Positions 6,629 through 8,221 of a DNA stretch of 8,221 nt are shown one piece after another (positions within the stretch are counted from its first letter, which is position 1; each line of letters begins with the position of its first letter). The position numbers and the translations under genes are program-made. This stretch comes from Flavobacterium psychrophilum. Its GTDB lineage: Bacteria > Bacteroidota > Bacteroidia > Flavobacteriales > Flavobacteriaceae. Below the pieces are notes generated by a model, which saw only the letters and a program-made list of their open reading frames with translations, was not told the DNA's origin and searched no databases. The DNA lies in assembly GCA_945866505.1 (NCBI GenBank), contig CAMBHH010000155.1, forward strand, positions 1-8,221. The letters are read 5' to 3'.

Positions 6629-8221
6629 TTATTTATCAATAACCACTTTTACTATTTGATTCAAATCAGTTTTTACAAAATAAATCCCTTTAGTTAAAAA
6701 CGACAAGTCAATTTTATCGGTGAATTTCACTTTGTAAACACTTGCACCTCTCAAATCGAAAACCTCAATTTTTTTGGGGTCTCCTACTTTTTTAATATGC
6801 AGCATGCCATTTGTAGGATTAGGATAAACCATCAAAGTTTTTTCATTTTGGTCAAAATCAGGAATACTTAAATTCACATTAGTTTCTGTTCTAAAAGGCG
6901 ATAATGGCAAGGATAAGGCGTCGGTGGTATAAATTGATACGGTTGGGAAATTGATAAATGCGTACCGCGCATGTACCGGATTGAGAACTGTTGCGTTAGA
7001 AATTTTTATGCGATTATCTGGCAAAAGAGTAGCAGTTGCTGTCTTGTAAACCTTATCAGCACCAGCGATTTCAAATTCCGTGATGGCTTTTGTTGCCTTT
7101 AGTCCACTACCTAAATTGTCGAAAGATAAGAACATATCGGCACCTTGTACTGTATGCGATTTGTAAATAGGCGATTTGTGTGTAATTTGTTCGCCATAAA
7201 CTAATGATTTTGCAGTTGGCACCACTCTTAAAGCGACAGTTTGTTTATCTGTTGGATGGATATTTGTTGCTTCGCCCAAATCGATAGTAACAGCCATTCC
7301 TGTGTTTGGATCTTCTCTCCAAACCTGTAGTTGAATATCACGGATTTCAGCCCAAGTCATTTTTGTGGTATCGCCTGATGGATCAAACGAGGGTAATTGT
7401 ACAAACAACCAAGGCAAGACAGGATCGTTAAACTGCGTTCTCCAATCTTTGATTAAACCTTTAAAAATGGTTTTGTAATTTTGCCAATAGGTTGCATTTG
7501 CCTCGGCTTGATACCACAAAACTGCTTTTATCGGGTATCCAGCTACTTTTGAAATCATCGAGTTATAAAGCGAAGATGGTGTTTGGTAATTGCTAAAAAT
7601 ACCAGTTCCATTTGGACGTTTTGCCGCATTCAAAACAGGATCGTTCGCGTAGGCTTGCGGCGATATAAATGAGTCTGATGGCGCACCACCATGACTAACA
7701 TTGATTAGTCCAATAGGAACATTGAAATGTTTATGTAAATCGCGACCTACAAAAAATGCTACCGCCGACCAACTTACTACTCTTCCTGGTAAAGCGCTTT
7801 TCCATGGATTGTCTTTGGCATTTATTAAAACGCCTCCACTTACAATTTTAGCAACTTCAAAAAAACGCAAATCGGGATAGGTTGAATCTGCTTTAGCATT
7901 TGCTACTTGATCTGCATTTGATCCACTTACAAACATTGCCATATTAGATTGTCCACCGCACAAATACACATCGCCCATAACCACATTTTTATAACTCAGT
8001 GTTTCGTTATTTGCGGTAACAGTCAATATATAGGCATTTGCAGAAGCGCTTTTAGCTGGAATAAGGGTTGAGAATTTTCCGTTTGCGTCACATTGTGCAT
8101 TGTAATTCTGTCCGTCAAAGGTTATTGCAACAGGTAAGTTTGGCAACACTTCTCCCCACACTTTTATGGATTTATCGCGTTGCAATACCATATTGTCCGA
8201 AAAAATTGTCGGCATTTTTAT
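6629..8221 (-). CDS. Sialate O-acetylesterase-type secreted carbohydrate esterase with T9SS tail, 5' end beyond window
   Basis: Removes O-acetyl (or related ester) groups from glycans; family members act on sialic acids or acetylated plant polysaccharides, and the substrate here is unknown. Numbering from the Met at 8213-8215: GGQSNM (Ser90) is the nucleophile block of the SASA/SGNH family, and Asp312 and His320 in IDLGEATNIHPTDK complete the likely triad. Other family landmarks are IFSDNMVLQR (4-13), NVSHGG (172-177), WYQAEAN (234-240) and FDNLGSGL. A T9SS type A tail with VYPNPTNG closes the protein, ending VVIDK. The reading frame stays open upstream (two more codons, Ile-Lys) and the protein lacks a signal peptide, whereas relatives begin with one just before the IFSDNMVLQR block. 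So Met at 8215 is very likely internal and the gene continues past 8221. Only the first tens of residues should be missing. It is convergent with the regulator gene, and its promoter is not in the window. Confidence 0.9.
   Translation of the reverse strand: MKMPTIFSDNMVLQRDKSIKVWGEVLPNLPVAITFDGQNYNAQCDANGKFSTLIPAKSASANAYILTVTANNETLSYKNVVMGDVYLCGGQSNMAMFVSGSNADQVANAKADSTYPDLRFFEVAKIVSGGVLINAKDNPWKSALPGRVVSWSAVAFFVGRDLHKHFNVPIGLINVSHGGAPSDSFISPQAYANDPVLNAAKRPNGTGIFSNYQTPSSLYNSMISKVAGYPIKAVLWYQAEANATYWQNYKTIFKGLIKDWRTQFNDPVLPWLFVQLPSFDPSGDTTKMTWAEIRDIQLQVWREDPNTGMAVTIDLGEATNIHPTDKQTVALRVVPTAKSLVYGEQITHKSPIYKSHTVQGADMFLSFDNLGSGLKATKAITEFEIAGADKVYKTATATLLPDNRIKISNATVLNPVHARYAFINFPTVSIYTTDALSLPLSPFRTETNVNLSIPDFDQNEKTLMVYPNPTNGMLHIKKVGDPKKIEVFDLRGASVYKVKFTDKIDLSFLTKGIYFVKTDLNQIVKVVIDK

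Overview
The window looks like chromosomal DNA of a Bacteroidota bacterium, most likely a Flavobacterium-type flavobacterium. It is strongly AT-rich, its intergenic DNA shows Bacteroidota-type promoters (TTG / TAnnTTTG) and no clear Shine-Dalgarno sites. Both secreted proteins whose C-termini are visible end in a type A sorting domain of the type IX secretion system (T9SS), with a YPNPT motif.

Layout, left to right. Positions 1-5174 are a head-to-tail array of three paralogous genes on the minus strand. Transcription order is 5174->2856, 2814->457, then 419->1, the last cut by the left edge. The two complete proteins (772 and 785 residues) share one architecture: signal peptide, an unnamed conserved N-terminal beta domain, a beta/gamma-crystallin-like domain, a GH128-like 'glycosyl hydrolase catalytic core' with two glutamates, an FN3-like domain, a discoidin (F5/8 type C) domain, and a T9SS tail. 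The visible 139 residues of the third protein match the others without gaps. Gaps of 37 and 41 bp suggest one operon.

Positions 5175-5518 are a divergent control region. It holds two 14-bp palindromes of LacI type (centres 30 bp apart), a good minus-strand promoter whose predicted start falls in one palindrome, and a separate plus-strand promoter just before a LacI-family regulator gene (5519-6532). The simplest reading is that the regulator represses the hydrolase operon until a sugar ligand, perhaps an oligosaccharide the hydrolases release, is bound.

Positions 6629-8221 hold a convergent minus-strand gene for a secreted sialate O-acetylesterase-type carbohydrate esterase with a T9SS tail. 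Its true start lies beyond the right edge.

Together this looks like part of a polysaccharide-degradation locus. Beta-1,3-glucan is the family-based guess for the GH128-like enzymes. No SusC/SusD pair, transporter or mobile element is visible. The most unusual points are the tandem triplication of crystallin-GH128-discoidin proteins, the Ca2+-type crystallin motif in them, and the well-placed twin operators.
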